Positions 33,379-43,210 of a stretch of DNA of 46,967 bases are shown here, piece by piece; the first letter of the stretch is position 1; each line of letters opens with the position of its first letter. A program made the position numbers and the translations under genes. The stretch comes from an uncultured Clostridia bacterium. GTDB lineage: Bacteria; Bacillota; Clostridia; Christensenellales; CAG-917. A model generated the notes under the pieces. The model was not told where the DNA came from. It made no database searches and was given only the letters and a program-made list of their open reading frames with translations. The stretch spans positions 1 through 46,967 of the forward strand of contig CAKQMI010000009.1 of assembly GCA_934254835.1 (NCBI GenBank), given 5' to 3'.

Positions 33379-33660
33379 TTATGCCAACCGTGAGTAATAC
33401 GAACTGTTAGAAATCGCCGATATTTCCGTGCTTTTCGGCAAAAACTCGCTTGTGGTACAAAAAGTACAACTGCGTTCGTTTTTCCCAAAAATCATCGAAA
33501 CTCTCGACGGTTTGGTCTAAGGAGTATTGCCCCCGCGTTTTTAGGCGAAAACAAGGCACGCGAGCGGGTTAATACTGTATGTATAAGCCGTGAGCGCAAC
33601 GAAGTTTTAGTCAAAAACACGGAGCAAGACCACGGTTCGCATTATTCACGGTTGGCATAA
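33379..33660. mobile_element. 282-bp fold-back MITE-like element, copy 2
   Basis: The ends are TTATGCCAACCGTGAGTAAT on the left and the near-complement ending TTCACGGTTGGCATAA on the right. It is almost identical to the element at 11188 throughout, including CGTGCTTTTCGGCAAAAACT and the central AGTATTGCCCCCGCG. It sits between divergent genes at the left edge of the defence region. Both ends read outward as TGGCATAAT, an extended -10-like sequence. From 33661 to 33852 the DNA is AT-rich, with nothing recognisable. Confidence 0.8.
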
Positions 33661-33852
33661 TGCAAAAATAGACGTATAAGCGCGGTATTTTATAAATAAA
33701 GCACGTATTTTTGCAAAACGATAAAAATACGATAATTTTTAATGCAACAGAAAACGTACTTTATAACAAAATATAAGCCGATAAAATGCCGATATTGATA
33801 CTTGATAAAATTCACCGCTTATTTCTTATTGCAATTACACGCTATGTTTTAG

Positions 33853-33881
33853 TTGAAAATTTTTTTGCGGTATGATAAAAT
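33853..33881 (+). promoter_or_regulatory. Promoter of the large helicase gene
   Basis: TTGAAA and TAAAAT are separated by 17 nt, about 88 nt before the start codon. Confidence 0.6.
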
Positions 33882-33969
33882 ATCAATGCTAATCGAGACT
33901 ATGCTTTGAGTTGTCTTTTGTAACAATAGACAAAAAGGCGTTGGCATCGACCGAATTAAAGAGGTGAAC

Positions 33970-36900
33970 ATGAGCGAGTTTGAAATCAGTTTGGTTTGCT
34001 CCAGCACGATAAGTTATTATCAGGCACAAAACGAAATATCCCCTGTCAAAAGGCTTTACGTCAGAAACGCGTCGGACTTCGACTACGAAGACGTCGAAAT
34101 CGTCGTTTCGTCAAAGCCCGATTTCCTGTTGCCCGTTTCCGAAAAACAGGCTGTATTCCCGGCGCGCGCCAATCTGCGCTTTGACGGGATTGCAAAGTTG
34201 TCGCCCCTTTATATGGTGGCGCAGGACAGAAAACACGAGGGCGAAATCATCGTTCAGGTTGTAAAGGGCGGTGTCGTTTTGCAAGAGGCGGTCGAAAAGG
34301 TGACGGTGCTTGCTTTTGACGAGTGCAACGTCGATAAACCCGAAAGTATCGCAACTTTTGTCAGGCGCACGTCGGATATAAACAGACTGCTGAATCTTGC
34401 GCACAAAAAAATCGCCGAGTGGGGATTTCGCGATACCACGGGCGAGGGATATTCGGAAGGCTCCCGCAACAAAATTCGCAATCTTTTTGCGGCGATTTAC
34501 ACCACGCTTTCCGGCGACGGCTTCCTTATGGGCAAAAAATCTACGGCGGACAGCGTGATCGTGTCGGATTTTGCCGAAATTCTTATGAACAAAGTCGCAA
34601 CGCCGATGGAGCTTGCGTTGATTTTTGCGTCGGCTCTTGAAAGTGCGGGATATAACCCCGTCGTTGCGAAGTCGAAAGACGATTGGTACGTCGCGTGCTT
34701 CTTGACCGAAGAATGTATGGCGGACGACGTTTTCGACGACATGTCTTACATAGTAAAAAAATCGGCAACGGGCGTTGGCGAAGCAACCATAATCGACGTA
34801 TCCGGAATTTTCAAGGGCGAAAGTTTTGAAAAGTGCGAGAAAAACGCCGTTGCGACGCTCAGAAAATCGCCGACGGTCGATTTCGCCGTCGATATAAGAC
34901 GCGCGCGTATTTTGGGCATTATGCCACAGGCGGTTCGCGTGAAAACCGACAACGGATACGACCTTGTCGAAAGCAAAGATTACAAGCAATCCGCACCCGC
35001 AAAAATCAAAGAGTACGGCGAAAATATCGGCGGGGAAAGCGTTTTCACCCGCGAAAAGCAGTGGGAAAGACGACTGCTGGAACTCGATATGAGAAATTCC
35101 TTGCTGAATTTCAGGGTGTCGAATACGGCGGTCAAATTTTTGACGGCGTCGATTGAAACCTTTGTCGAGAACGCGGGCGGTGAAAAACCTTTTACAATCG
35201 TCGCGCACCCCAAAGATATTGCGGACGGCGACCAAAGACTTAATCCGTCTTTTGACAGTCCCGCCCCCTTAAAACCCTTGTCCGAATACCTTTTGTACGA
35301 ATATAAAAACAAAAGACTTTCAACCGTGTTTTCGGAAAAGGAACAAAATAAAACCTTGCTTAACCTTTATAGAAAGGAAAGAACCATCGAGGAAGAGTCG
35401 GGCACGGCGAGTTTATACTTATCGTGCGGATTTTTGAAGTGGCGCGAGTCGGAAAACGAAAAATTCAAGTACGCGCCCATTATCCTTTATCCCGTGTCGA
35501 TTGAGAAAAAGGGCATATCCCTTCCGACGTTTACGATAACTTTCGACGTGGACGGCGCGCAAATCAACAATACTTTGTTGGAGTTTTTGTATCAGGAATT
35601 CCACCTCGATATGCGCGGACTGTCGGCGGTTGAGTTGAGCGACGCAAAAAGCATACTGGCGGTCATCGCGCGCGTCAAAAAAGAAATCGCGGGGAAGCCG
35701 GGCTGGGAAATCATCGACAACGTGTTTTTGAACGTTTTGTCTTTCACGAATTACCTTATGTGGCACGACGTTCGCCACCATATCGACAAGTTTAAGGAGT
35801 CTCCGCTTATACGCTCGATGATATCGAATTCGGTTGACGCGGGGCTCAAACAAAACGTCCAAACCGACAACGCAAACTCCGACGACGCGTACTTCGGAGC
35901 GGACAGAATGTTGTTGCCGATAAGCGCGGACAGCTCGCAATATCAGGCGATAAAAGCAAGCCTGAACGGCTCGTTCGTACTGCACGGACCGCCGGGCACG
36001 GGCAAGTCGCAAACCATCACGAACATCATCGTCAATAATATCGTGCGTGGCAGGCGAGTGCTGTTCGTCGCTGAAAAAATGGCGGCGTTGAACGTCGTTT
36101 ACAAGCGACTTGTCGACTGCGGTGTCGGCGACTTCTGCTTGGAACTGCATTCTGACAAAACGCACAAAACCGATATTTTATCGAAAATAATCAATACGTT
36201 AAACCTCGTTTCTGCAACTTCCGACGTTGACTTTGAAGAAAAAGCAAAGGACGTAAAAGAAAGTATCGACAAGCTGTCGGGCGAAATCGACGCAATGCAC
36301 AGAAAGCGTTATCTCGGGTTTTCGCTGTACGAGGCGATGATGGCTTATCTCGACAATTCGGACGCTCCCGACTGTCTGAGAATCGACGGATTGTTTTATG
36401 AAAAACTGACGGCGTCGTCCTTTAACAGATACCTCGATATTTTGACCGAACTTGCAATCCGCGCAAAAGAATGCGGGGATATCGAAAAATCGCCGTTCAG
36501 ATTTATCGGAAAATTCGACTATGACGAAAGCTGGCGCGAAGAAGCCGAAAGCGTCCTAAACATTTATCAGCTGGAATTAAAGCACCTCAAAATTTACGCG
36601 CGCGAACTGCAAACGCTCATCAATATGCGCACCATTTCGCTGACCGGCGAAAAGTTGAAGGCGTTGTATTATTTGGCGGAGAAATTGTCCCGTGACGCGC
36701 TTGTTGCAAAGTATTTTGAAAACGCCGTCAACGTCGAAAACGCCAAAGGACTTATCGAGTCTTATCTCGAAGCCGTCCGTCGTGACGGGCTTGTCACCAA
36801 AGAATACGAAAATAAATACGGAAAATATCCCGAAAACGTTTCGCCCGAGGACGTCAAAGACGCAATGCAAAAAACCGCGTTTTTGCCAAAGTCGGTGAAA

Positions 36901-39588
36901 AAAGCACTTTCGGGCATCGACAAAAACGACCGTCACGAGTTTTTGGAATTCTTGCTTATCATCGCCGAAACCAAAGAAACGGTGAAAAAACGCAAGACCG
37001 AGGTCGCCTCGCTGTTTGAAATGGGCGAAAACGACGCGGGACTCGATAAGGAAATCGAAATTATCTCAAAACTTTACGATTCCGCGCGCGCTCTGTACGC
37101 CGATTGCGACTTCAATTTGTTCAACGAAACGTGCAAGCGTCTGACGAAAAACAAACCGCACGTCCTTATGGAATACTACATGCGCGCCTACGAGACCGAG
37201 CAAAATGCGAAAGTCGCCTTTGAAAACTTGTTCAAAGTCGTCAAAAAGGATATGCGCGAGGAAATCAACAGCACCATCGACCAAATCCAGAATATCTCCA
37301 AAAATATGGACTACATTCCCAGTTGGTGCAGATACCAAAGCGTCGTGGAGAGGTGCGGAAAAGAAGGCTTCGATTTCGTGCTTGAACCTCTTTTCAACGG
37401 CGAAATTACCGCCGAAGACGTGCTGAGAAGCTTCAAAAAATGCGTTTATTTCAACTTTGTCAGAAGCGAACTTTATCTTGACGACGTGCTGTGCAGGTTT
37501 TCGGGACTGTCGCTTGAAGAAACCATGCAACGCTTCCGCGCGCTTACCGACGAATACGAAAAATTGACACGGTCGGAATTGTATTTGCGACTTGTCCGAA
37601 ACCTTCCGCGCACCGATACGTCGGGCGAACATAACCTCGAAAGAGTGCTTTTGTACCGCGCCGAAAAAACCAATATGCAGGGCACGACGATACGCGCGCT
37701 GTTTTCGCAAATCCCGGAAATTCTCCGCGCGACTTGCCCGTGTCTTTTGATGAGTCCCGTGTCGGTGGCGCAGTATCTCGACGTCGAAAAGGAGAAGTTT
37801 GACCTTGTGGTGTTCGACGAAGCGTCGCAAATGCCGACGTCGGAAGCGGTCGGGGCGATTGCCCGCGGAAAAGACGTCATCGTAGTGGGCGATCCGAAAC
37901 AGTTGCCTCCGACGACTTTCTTCCGCGCGGACTACCGCGACGAACAGCACTTCGAAACCGAGGACCTCGAAAGCGTTTTGGACGATTGCTTGGCGATAGG
38001 GATGCCCGAAAGACGGCTGACTTGGCACTACCGCAGTAACCACGAAAGCCTTATCGCGTTCTCCAACAGTATGTTTTACGACAACAAACTTTTGACGTTC
38101 CCGTCACCCAACGAGCTGGGCGGAAAAGTCAAATTTACCTACGTTGACGGCGTGTATGAAAGAGGCGGAAGCAAGTGCAATAAAAAAGAGGGCGACGCCC
38201 TTGTCAAGGACGTCATCGCAAGGCTGAAAAATCCCGCAGAGCGCAACCGCTCGATAGGTATCGTCACCTTCAACACCGCACAACAAAACTATATCGAAGA
38301 TAAACTGCAACACGAAATCCACAAGGAAGGTTTGGACGAGGTCGCTTATGACGTTGACGAGCCGATTTTTGTGAAAAACCTTGAAAACGTTCAGGGTGAC
38401 GAACGCGATGTAATTCTGTTCAGCGTGGGATACGGTCCCGACGCAACGGGCAGATTATCATTGAATTTCGGTCCTATAAACCAGCAGGGCGGTTATAAAC
38501 GACTGAACGTCGCAGTGACGCGCGCAAGGTGCGAAATGATTGTTTTCAGCTCGATCACAGGAAATATGATTGACCTTAACCGCACCGATAGCGTGGGTGT
38601 AAAAGCATTCAAAGCGTTTCTCGAATACGCCGAGCGCGGTCCCGAAATGCTGTCGATTGCGGCAAAAGACGTGCGCGTCGAGGCAAAGGGTATCGGCGAA
38701 AACGTCGCAAAAGATTTGAAGGACAGAGGGCTTTTGTGCGACGCCAACGTCGGCGTGTCCGACTTCAAAATCGACGTCGCAGTCGTCGATCCGCGCGACA
38801 AAAACAAGTATGTTCTCGCAATCATCGCGGACAGCGAACACTCGGCGAAAATCCCGTCCGCCAAAGACCGCATGACCATGCAAACGAGGATTTTGAAAAA
38901 ACTCGGTTGGAACGTCTATAACCTTTGGACGATAAACTACTTCAACAACCAAAAACGCGAAATCAATAAGATTAAGGAAGTCGTCGCGACACTCACCGAA
39001 AAGAAGGTCGTTTCCAAAAAAACCGTCAGGGAAGCGGTGCAAAAATACCGCAAAATTTACAAGTCCGCTTATATTAAGCCCCTGGCAAAGGCGGGTGCCG
39101 AATACGTCTTGAACTTCGTCAACGAGGAGGCGATATCTTTGAAAATCCGCGCGGTCATCGAGACGGAATCGCCCATCGAGGAGAGTTATCTCATCGACAA
39201 AATAGCCACTGCGTACTGCGTGCCCAAAACCGCGAAAAAAGCAATCGCGCAAATCGCAAAATACGTTTCGTCGTACGAGGCGCAACGGCAGGAAATCGCG
39301 GGAAAAGTCTTTTATGTCGATAAGCCCGTCGTCACTTTCCGCCCGAACGACGCCCGCGTCACCCGCGATTTGGCAAAGGTCCACCCCGACGAAATCATCT
39401 CGGCGGCAAAATGCGCAATCGAGGCAACCGTCTATATCGAAAAGGACGATTTGAACAAGGAAGTTTTCAAGCTGTTCAACGTGGCAAAGCGCACGAAATC
39501 CGCGTCCGAGTGGGTTGACCTCGCCATCACCACCGCCGTCCAGAACGGCGAAATCATCGTCACCCCCGACGGCTTCTGCCGAATCTGA
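33970..39588 (+). CDS. DUF4011/COG1112-type SF1 helicase with C-terminal Vsr-like and DUF3320 domains
   Basis: This is an 1872-residue protein. Residues 1-330 hold a beta region and a transglutaminase-like segment (ATPMELALIFASALESAGYNP). About 360-385 is the DUF4011 hallmark (WERRLLELDMRNSLLNFR). The SF1 motor has Walker A HGPPGTGKS (K679), DEAS (D1283, E1284), GDPKQLPP, HYRSNHE, QGDERD and NVAVTRAR, split by a long helical insertion. At about 1565-1665 is a Vsr-like nuclease-fold domain (FKIDVAVVD, KDRMTMQTRILKKLGW) and at about 1720-1770 DUF3320. Such proteins are often found in defence islands. Compared with the hxExDG strand as I recall it, the Glu is replaced here (AIIADS), so nuclease activity is uncertain. 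ATG 33970 follows GAGGTG. Confidence 0.88.
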   Translation: MSEFEISLVCSSTISYYQAQNEISPVKRLYVRNASDFDYEDVEIVVSSKPDFLLPVSEKQAVFPARANLRFDGIAKLSPLYMVAQDRKHEGEIIVQVVKGGVVLQEAVEKVTVLAFDECNVDKPESIATFVRRTSDINRLLNLAHKKIAEWGFRDTTGEGYSEGSRNKIRNLFAAIYTTLSGDGFLMGKKSTADSVIVSDFAEILMNKVATPMELALIFASALESAGYNPVVAKSKDDWYVACFLTEECMADDVFDDMSYIVKKSATGVGEATIIDVSGIFKGESFEKCEKNAVATLRKSPTVDFAVDIRRARILGIMPQAVRVKTDNGYDLVESKDYKQSAPAKIKEYGENIGGESVFTREKQWERRLLELDMRNSLLNFRVSNTAVKFLTASIETFVENAGGEKPFTIVAHPKDIADGDQRLNPSFDSPAPLKPLSEYLLYEYKNKRLSTVFSEKEQNKTLLNLYRKERTIEEESGTASLYLSCGFLKWRESENEKFKYAPIILYPVSIEKKGISLPTFTITFDVDGAQINNTLLEFLYQEFHLDMRGLSAVELSDAKSILAVIARVKKEIAGKPGWEIIDNVFLNVLSFTNYLMWHDVRHHIDKFKESPLIRSMISNSVDAGLKQNVQTDNANSDDAYFGADRMLLPISADSSQYQAIKASLNGSFVLHGPPGTGKSQTITNIIVNNIVRGRRVLFVAEKMAALNVVYKRLVDCGVGDFCLELHSDKTHKTDILSKIINTLNLVSATSDVDFEEKAKDVKESIDKLSGEIDAMHRKRYLGFSLYEAMMAYLDNSDAPDCLRIDGLFYEKLTASSFNRYLDILTELAIRAKECGDIEKSPFRFIGKFDYDESWREEAESVLNIYQLELKHLKIYARELQTLINMRTISLTGEKLKALYYLAEKLSRDALVAKYFENAVNVENAKGLIESYLEAVRRDGLVTKEYENKYGKYPENVSPEDVKDAMQKTAFLPKSVKKALSGIDKNDRHEFLEFLLIIAETKETVKKRKTEVASLFEMGENDAGLDKEIEIISKLYDSARALYADCDFNLFNETCKRLTKNKPHVLMEYYMRAYETEQNAKVAFENLFKVVKKDMREEINSTIDQIQNISKNMDYIPSWCRYQSVVERCGKEGFDFVLEPLFNGEITAEDVLRSFKKCVYFNFVRSELYLDDVLCRFSGLSLEETMQRFRALTDEYEKLTRSELYLRLVRNLPRTDTSGEHNLERVLLYRAEKTNMQGTTIRALFSQIPEILRATCPCLLMSPVSVAQYLDVEKEKFDLVVFDEASQMPTSEAVGAIARGKDVIVVGDPKQLPPTTFFRADYRDEQHFETEDLESVLDDCLAIGMPERRLTWHYRSNHESLIAFSNSMFYDNKLLTFPSPNELGGKVKFTYVDGVYERGGSKCNKKEGDALVKDVIARLKNPAERNRSIGIVTFNTAQQNYIEDKLQHEIHKEGLDEVAYDVDEPIFVKNLENVQGDERDVILFSVGYGPDATGRLSLNFGPINQQGGYKRLNVAVTRARCEMIVFSSITGNMIDLNRTDSVGVKAFKAFLEYAERGPEMLSIAAKDVRVEAKGIGENVAKDLKDRGLLCDANVGVSDFKIDVAVVDPRDKNKYVLAIIADSEHSAKIPSAKDRMTMQTRILKKLGWNVYNLWTINYFNNQKREINKIKEVVATLTEKKVVSKKTVREAVQKYRKIYKSAYIKPLAKAGAEYVLNFVNEEAISLKIRAVIETESPIEESYLIDKIATAYCVPKTAKKAIAQIAKYVSSYEAQRQEIAGKVFYVDKPVVTFRPNDARVTRDLAKVHPDEIISAAKCAIEATVYIEKDDLNKEVFKLFNVAKRTKSASEWVDLAITTAVQNGEIIVTPDGFCRI

Positions 39589-39613
39589 CGATATTATCAC
39601 GTTGGTTTTTGTA

Positions 39614-39642
39614 TTGACAAATGTCAGGTTATATGGTAGAAT
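39614..39642 (+). promoter_or_regulatory. Promoter of the tracrRNA (and probably cas9)
   Basis: TTGACA and TAGAAT are separated by 17 nt. The predicted start is about 39649, directly before the anti-repeat. No second convincing promoter is seen before cas9. Confidence 0.75.
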
Positions 39643-39648
39643 ACAATT

Positions 39649-39749
39649 AACCTTTATACCATACCAAAAATTAAAGGTTTCTAAAACAAGGGTTAATTCC
39701 CGAAAAGCTCTATCCCTTGATGACTTCTTCATCAAGGGATATCTTTTTT
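39649..39749 (+). ncRNA. tracrRNA of the type II-C CRISPR system
   Basis: The anti-repeat (39653-39687) matches the plus-strand array repeat except in one block, where the repeat has AAAAGGGAA and the tracrRNA has AAAGGTTT. It therefore pairs with the crRNA repeat through a 7-bp lower stem (CTAAAAC with GUUUUAG), a small internal loop and an upper stem of at least 15 bp. A short GGG...CCC hairpin (39690-39701) follows as the nexus. A 13-bp terminator stem TATCCCTTGATGA/TCATCAAGGGATA with TTTTTT ends it at 39749. This is the usual tracrRNA order. Exact ends are predicted from promoter and terminator. Confidence 0.88.
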
Positions 39750-39763
39750 GATAAGGAGGAAAT

Positions 39764-42700
39764 ATGTACAGACTCGGACTTGACGTAGGTATCAAATCAG
39801 TGGGTTGGTGCGTGCTTGAATGTGATGAAAACGGCGAACCTATTCAAATCAATGCGCTCAACTCGCGTATTTTTGACGTGGCGGAGCAACCCAAAACCGG
39901 AGCATCTCTTGCAGAACCGAGACGACTTGCAAGGGGACTTCGTCGTCGAATTAGGCGCAAATCTTTCAGGCTTGAAAGACTTCGCAAACTTTTCAAAAGT
40001 AACGGCATAGAATTGTTTGACGAGCAAGACGTCCTTATCGTTATTAAAAACGAATATAAGATTCTTGACGTTGTCAAACTTCGCGCGGACGCGTTGGACA
40101 AAAAACTGACCGACGCCGAGTTTGCACGCGTCTTATATTCGCTTGCGAGACACCGCGGATTCAAAAGCAACAAACGCGAGGGCGCGAAAGACAAAGAGGA
40201 AGGAAAACTTTTAAGCAGTATCAAGAAAAGCGAAGAAGAGATGCTTGAGAGCGGAATGCGCACACGTGGCGAGCAACTTTACAAAAAGTATTTGTTGGAA
40301 GGAAAGCCCATTCACAACAAGGGCGGGGACTACTCGATGTGCGTATCGCGTGACGTGCTGGAAAAGGAAATCGTACTTCTGTTTGAAAAGCAAAAAGAAT
40401 TCGGCAACACTTTCGCGACCGATGAAAACAAAGAGAAATATCTTGATATATTCCTTTCGCAACGAAACTTTGACGAAGGTCCCGGAAAAGGAAGTCAATA
40501 TACAGGAAGTCACGACGTGAAAAAGTGCGAGATATATCGTGACGAAGACGTGGCGTCAAAAGGCACATATACGAGCGAATGGGCAACGATATACCAAAAA
40601 TTGAACAATCTTTCAATAATTTGCGACGGGACAAGACGACGTTTGACCGAGGAAGAAAGGCATATTGCCGTTGACCTTGCAAAGAAGAAAAATGAAGTTA
40701 AATACAAAGATTTTAGGAAGGCAATCAAACTTGACGAAGACTGCCGTTTTAATGCGCTGAATTACAGCGAAAAGAAGAAACCGTCAAAAGGAAAAAAGAA
40801 AGAAAATAAGGACGAAATCGCAGAAGGTGTCGTCGAAATCGATGGCGGTGCAGATTTGCTTAAATGCGAGGACAGTAAGTTTATAACCGCAGAAAAAAGC
40901 AATAAAATAGCGAAAGCGTTGAAAGACGACCTCAAAGGCGACGTTGAACTTATCGACGAAATCGCCGAAATTTGCACTAAATACAAAAGCGAAAAACTGT
41001 TCCGCAACGCCATTGCCGAAAGCAAGATAATCGGAGGAAGGCTTGACGAAGAAACGATTGAAAAACTTTCCGAAATCGATATGAAAGGCTATGGATATTT
41101 ATCGTTGCACGCGCTCAGGGAAATCCTGCCGTATCTTGAAGAAGGTATGGTTTACAGCGACGCGATGAAAGAGGCGGGGCACAACCACTCGGAGCATAGT
41201 TTTGAAAAACAAAAATTCCTTGGTACAAAAGAAATTCGCGATATTATCGGTGGTGTTACGTCGCCCGTTGTAAAACGTGCGCTTTCTCAAACGATAAAGG
41301 TTATTGATGCGATTATCAGAGAATATGGCAGTCCGTATGCAATCAACATAGAACTTGCCAGAGAAATGTCGTTGAATAAGGAAGATCGCGACGAAATTAA
41401 AAAAGAAAACGACGCGCGTGCGAAGGCAAACGAGGCAATTCGCGAAACCATAAAAGCACTGAATGCAATACCTAATTCCGCCAACGTTTTGAAATATAAG
41501 CTTTACGAGGAGCAAGATCACAAGTGCGCGTATTCTATGGAAACTTTGGATATCAATCACTTGTTTGAGGACGGCTATTACGAAATCGACCATATTATCC
41601 CGTACAGCAGGTCGTTTGACGACAGTTTCAACAACAAGGTTCTTGTCTTGCAACGCGAAAATCAAAACAAGAAAAACTCCACTCCTGTCGAGTATTTCAC
41701 AAGAATCGGCAGAAGCATTGACGAGGTGCAAGCGTTTTGGAAAACGGTTTATCAAAAGCGAAACAGACGAAAACTGGAACTTTTGCAGAAGAAAGAATTC
41801 AATGAGACAGAGTGGAAAAACCGTGCGTTGAACGATACTCGATATGCATCAAGAATGCTTGCAAACCTCATAAGAGATTATTTGTTGTTCGACGAAAAAT
41901 CAAAGGACAAAAGCAGTAGGGTTGAGACCGTAAAGGGCGGAATAACCTCATACTTGCGCAGGTTTTGGGGTATTCAGAAAATTCGTGAGGACGGCGACAA
42001 ACATCACGCGGTCGATGCTGCTATTATTGCGTGTGTCACGGCGGGCACGAAGCATAAGATTGAAAGATATAACCAAATCAAGGAAAGTCGCAGGCTGAAA
42101 GGCGGGCAATACGTTATGGAGGACGGCGAAGTTGTCACGTCGGATTATTACGACAAAAACAGCAAATTAGTTTTACCTTATCCTTATCAAGAATTCGTCG
42201 AGGAGCTGGGTGCGCGTGTTATGGACGAGCCTGTGTTAATGGAAAACAAACTGCGCTCGCTCGGGTTTAACGAAAACTATATATTACGCGCAAAACCGTT
42301 TGTTGTCAGCCGTATGACAAGTCGAAAGGCAAAAGGATGCATTAACGAGGCAACCGTATTTAGTTCCAAGTACGTCGATAACAAATATCCGACTGTTTGC
42401 GACGGCAAAAACGTTATCGTAAAAAGAACGTCGCTTGAAAAACTCAGTTTGGATAAAAACGGTGAAATAAAAGGATATTTCCAGCCGGAAGGTGACTTGG
42501 CGTTATACAACGTATTAAAACAACGCCTGACAGAGTTTGGAGGAGATGCCAAAAAGGCATTTGCAACGTCTGTGCGTAAACCTTGTAATAACGGCGAAGG
42601 AAACATTGTGCGTACTGTCAAAACCTTTGAGACGTATACGGGTGGCGGAATGTACCTGAAAAACAATAAGGGCATTGTCAAAAACGACAGCATGATAAGG

Positions 42701-43198
42701 GTTGATTTGTATTCAAAAGGAGGGAAGTATTATGGAGTGCCAGTTTATGTTGCCGATTTGTACCGCGGAGTATTGCCAAAAAAAGCAGCGACACGAGGTA
42801 AAACGCAAAACGAATGGCGCGTAATGGACGACACTTATACTTTTGAAATGTCGCTTTTTAAGAACGATTTGTTGCGTATTGAAAGCAAAAACGGAATTGA
42901 ACTTAGGAAAAAGAAAGATGCTGAGTTTAGCGCAAAAGCGCAATCGAAGGTTATTTTTGATGACGTAGTGTATTTTATTAGTTTTAATAGGTCAACAGTC
43001 TCATTTGAGGCTGAGGATACGACAGGGTGCTATTGCAGAGATGGAATTGGCATTCAAAGCATAGGCAAAATTGCCAAATGCGAAATAGACGTACTTGGTA
43101 ATATTCAAGAAATCAAAAAAAGACCGAAACAACCGCAACCGCTGAAAATGCTTACCGACGAGGAAAGGGCGGAAAAAAGAAAAAACAAACAAAACTGA
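39764..43198 (+). CDS. cas9: CRISPR-associated endonuclease Cas9, type II-C
   Basis: Cas9 cuts DNA matching the crRNA guide. The 1144-residue protein has RuvC-I with D7 (YRLGLDVGIKSVGW), the Arg-rich bridge helix (RRLARGLRRRIRRKSFRLERL), RuvC-II with E530 (YAINIELAREMS), HNH with D609/H610/N633 (EIDHIIPYSRSFDDS, REN) and RuvC-III with H748/D751 (DKHHAVDAA). All catalytic residues are present, so it should be active. There is a Lys-rich low-complexity loop at about 334-352 in the recognition lobe. Size and the absence of csn2 or cas4 place it in II-C. AAGGAGG at 39753-39759 lies just after the tracrRNA terminator. The PAM cannot be read from this window. Confidence 0.97.
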   Translation: MYRLGLDVGIKSVGWCVLECDENGEPIQINALNSRIFDVAEQPKTGASLAEPRRLARGLRRRIRRKSFRLERLRKLFKSNGIELFDEQDVLIVIKNEYKILDVVKLRADALDKKLTDAEFARVLYSLARHRGFKSNKREGAKDKEEGKLLSSIKKSEEEMLESGMRTRGEQLYKKYLLEGKPIHNKGGDYSMCVSRDVLEKEIVLLFEKQKEFGNTFATDENKEKYLDIFLSQRNFDEGPGKGSQYTGSHDVKKCEIYRDEDVASKGTYTSEWATIYQKLNNLSIICDGTRRRLTEEERHIAVDLAKKKNEVKYKDFRKAIKLDEDCRFNALNYSEKKKPSKGKKKENKDEIAEGVVEIDGGADLLKCEDSKFITAEKSNKIAKALKDDLKGDVELIDEIAEICTKYKSEKLFRNAIAESKIIGGRLDEETIEKLSEIDMKGYGYLSLHALREILPYLEEGMVYSDAMKEAGHNHSEHSFEKQKFLGTKEIRDIIGGVTSPVVKRALSQTIKVIDAIIREYGSPYAINIELAREMSLNKEDRDEIKKENDARAKANEAIRETIKALNAIPNSANVLKYKLYEEQDHKCAYSMETLDINHLFEDGYYEIDHIIPYSRSFDDSFNNKVLVLQRENQNKKNSTPVEYFTRIGRSIDEVQAFWKTVYQKRNRRKLELLQKKEFNETEWKNRALNDTRYASRMLANLIRDYLLFDEKSKDKSSRVETVKGGITSYLRRFWGIQKIREDGDKHHAVDAAIIACVTAGTKHKIERYNQIKESRRLKGGQYVMEDGEVVTSDYYDKNSKLVLPYPYQEFVEELGARVMDEPVLMENKLRSLGFNENYILRAKPFVVSRMTSRKAKGCINEATVFSSKYVDNKYPTVCDGKNVIVKRTSLEKLSLDKNGEIKGYFQPEGDLALYNVLKQRLTEFGGDAKKAFATSVRKPCNNGEGNIVRTVKTFETYTGGGMYLKNNKGIVKNDSMIRVDLYSKGGKYYGVPVYVADLYRGVLPKKAATRGKTQNEWRVMDDTYTFEMSLFKNDLLRIESKNGIELRKKKDAEFSAKAQSKVIFDDVVYFISFNRSTVSFEAEDTTGCYCRDGIGIQSIGKIAKCEIDVLGNIQEIKKRPKQPQPLKMLTDEERAEKRKNKQN

Positions 43199-43210
43199 TG
43201 TGAGGTAAAA

